Made by a program: the position numbers and the translations under genes. Below are positions 63,550 to 64,000 of a stretch of 64,000 bases of DNA, in pieces. The DNA is taken from the NCBI RefSeq assembly GCF_902806685.2, contig NC_048560.1, positions 2,024,492 through 2,088,491 on the forward strand, in the 5' to 3' direction. The notes below the pieces were generated by a model, which saw only the letters and a program-made list of their open reading frames with translations, was not told the origin of the DNA and searched no databases. The stretch comes from Maniola hyperantus (taxonomy: Eukaryota; Arthropoda; Insecta; Lepidoptera; Nymphalidae). Numbering within the stretch: the stretch's first letter is position 1; every line of letters begins with the position of its first letter.

Positions 63550-64000
63550 GTGAAACTAATTATAGTAGGTACATTTTAATTTTTTTAATGTTATCAAAAA
63601 TTCACTGACAGCCCAAACTATTAGCAAGCTGAAGTGGCAGTGGGCAGGTCATGCCTGTCGTAGAGGCGATGGCCGTTGGAGCCGGAAAGTCCTTGAGTGG
63701 AGACCGCGTGTAAGCAAAAGTAGTGTGGGACGCCCTCCAGCACGATGGACCGACGATATAAAGAGGCTGGCGGGAAGTGGCTGGATGAGGAAGGCTGAGA
63801 ACCGGGTGTGGTGGCACTCTTTAGGGAAGGCCTATGTCCAACAGTGGACGTCCACAGGCTGATGATGATGATGATGATGAATCAAAAATTCACGGTTATC
63901 GGATTTTCCCTTTACCTACATGTGCTACAACCTACCTACCACCTACCTGTGCACCTACCGAATTTCATGGTTCTAGGTCAATGGGAAGTACCCTATAGGG
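63550..64000 (+). repeat. Rep-D copy split by an RTE insertion, cut by the window edge
   Basis: After the insertion it continues AATTCACGGTTATCGGATTT ... GGTTCTAGGTCAATGGGAAG and runs off the right edge. Confidence 0.65.
63602..63862 (+). CDS. RTE-clade LINE protein, last 86 codons
   Basis: An open reading with no stop: KLKWQWAGHACRRGDGRW, KVLEWRPRV, SVGRPPARWTDDIKRLAGSG, NRVWWHSLGKAYVQQWTSTG and TGA at 63860. This is the C-terminus of the RTE-type endonuclease/reverse transcriptase. The catalytic domains are absent. It lies in a 275-bp insert (63606-63880) ending in GATGATGATGATGATGA and flanked by ATCAAAAATTCAC on both sides (63593-63605 and 63881-63893), so it is a 5'-truncated insertion with a 13-bp target duplication. 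The intact frame and perfect duplication suggest a young event. There is no start of its own; it is a remnant. Confidence 0.8.
   Translation, partial: SLTAQTISKLKWQWAGHACRRGDGRWSRKVLEWRPRVSKSSVGRPPARWTDDIKRLAGSGWMRKAENRVWWHSLGKAYVQQWTSTG

Noticed and set aside
1..64000. A new defence or biosynthetic system
   Set aside because: No gene cluster, no bacterial-type DNA and only one host exon are visible; everything else is mobile-element sequence or unassigned AT-rich DNA.

Overview
This is animal nuclear DNA, almost certainly from a moth or butterfly. The window is AT-rich and crowded with repeats of lepidopteran type: RTE-like tails containing CGCGACTTCGTCCGCGTGGA, the GGCCGGTTTTT / GGGTTCCGTACC dispersed repeat, tRNA-derived SINEs ending in GAT trinucleotides, and endless TAGG / GTAC tracts. 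There are no operons, rRNA genes or CRISPR arrays. I see no intact tRNA gene; every tRNA-like stretch is a SINE head. The species cannot be fixed from the sequence alone.

The one host coding exon I trust is at 61406-61793 on the + strand. It is an acceptor-bounded exon with 141 nt of 5' UTR and the first 82 codons of a His/Pro/Gly-rich protein. The peptide ends in GPFGLTHHGLEAVGFPQG just before a donor site, which is the arrangement expected at the N-terminus of Orthodenticle/Otx, immediately ahead of its homeodomain. The homeodomain exon must lie past the right edge. Two CpG-rich islands upstream (about 21.36-21.82 kb, ending in an AG|GTAAGT donor, and about 9.78-10.07 kb) could be non-coding first exons or promoters of this or another gene. 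If the first is right, nearly 40 kb of the window is one transposon-filled intron.

Left part (1-13.6 kb): RTE fragments, SINE-1, a 780-bp terminal-inverted-repeat element nested in an RTE tail (2.4-3.2 kb), an inverted-repeat-bounded block holding the dispersed repeat and a solo LTR (5.2-6.4 kb), a THAP-like first exon between 23-bp inverted repeats (6.8-7.3 kb), a hAT-type element nested in a SINE tail (8.6-8.8 kb), and a 74-bp-arm hairpin (9.0 kb).

Middle (13.6-45 kb): many RTE-A tails, SINE-1 copies (some as inverted or tandem pairs), a 1.1-kb CTATT satellite embedded in a SINE (26.2-27.3 kb), two hAT MITEs with perfect 8-bp duplications, a long palindrome (29.35-29.70 kb), a pogo-like element encoding a psq-type helix-turn-helix (38.2-39.1 kb), several other MITE families, and many copies of the GGCCGGTTTTT repeat.

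Right part (45-64 kb): an R1-clade LINE with an intact 3' RT region nested in a third hAT MITE (45.3-47.4 kb), further MITEs and SINEs, two short-motif clusters of unknown nature (47.46-47.64 and 50.94-51.13 kb), RTE-A pairs, a degenerate RTE C-terminus with an internal triplication (53.4-53.8 kb), a local duplication (56.8 / 57.7 kb), the otd exon, and a 5'-truncated RTE insertion with a 13-bp target duplication at the right edge.

Family labels such as SINE-1, RTE-A, Rep-D and M1-M10 are local names used only to tie copies together within this window. I found no convincing novel enzymatic or defence system. The most unusual items are the giant repeat-loaded presumptive otd intron, the satellite expansion inside a SINE, the THAP exon and pogo remnants, and the unexplained motif clusters.
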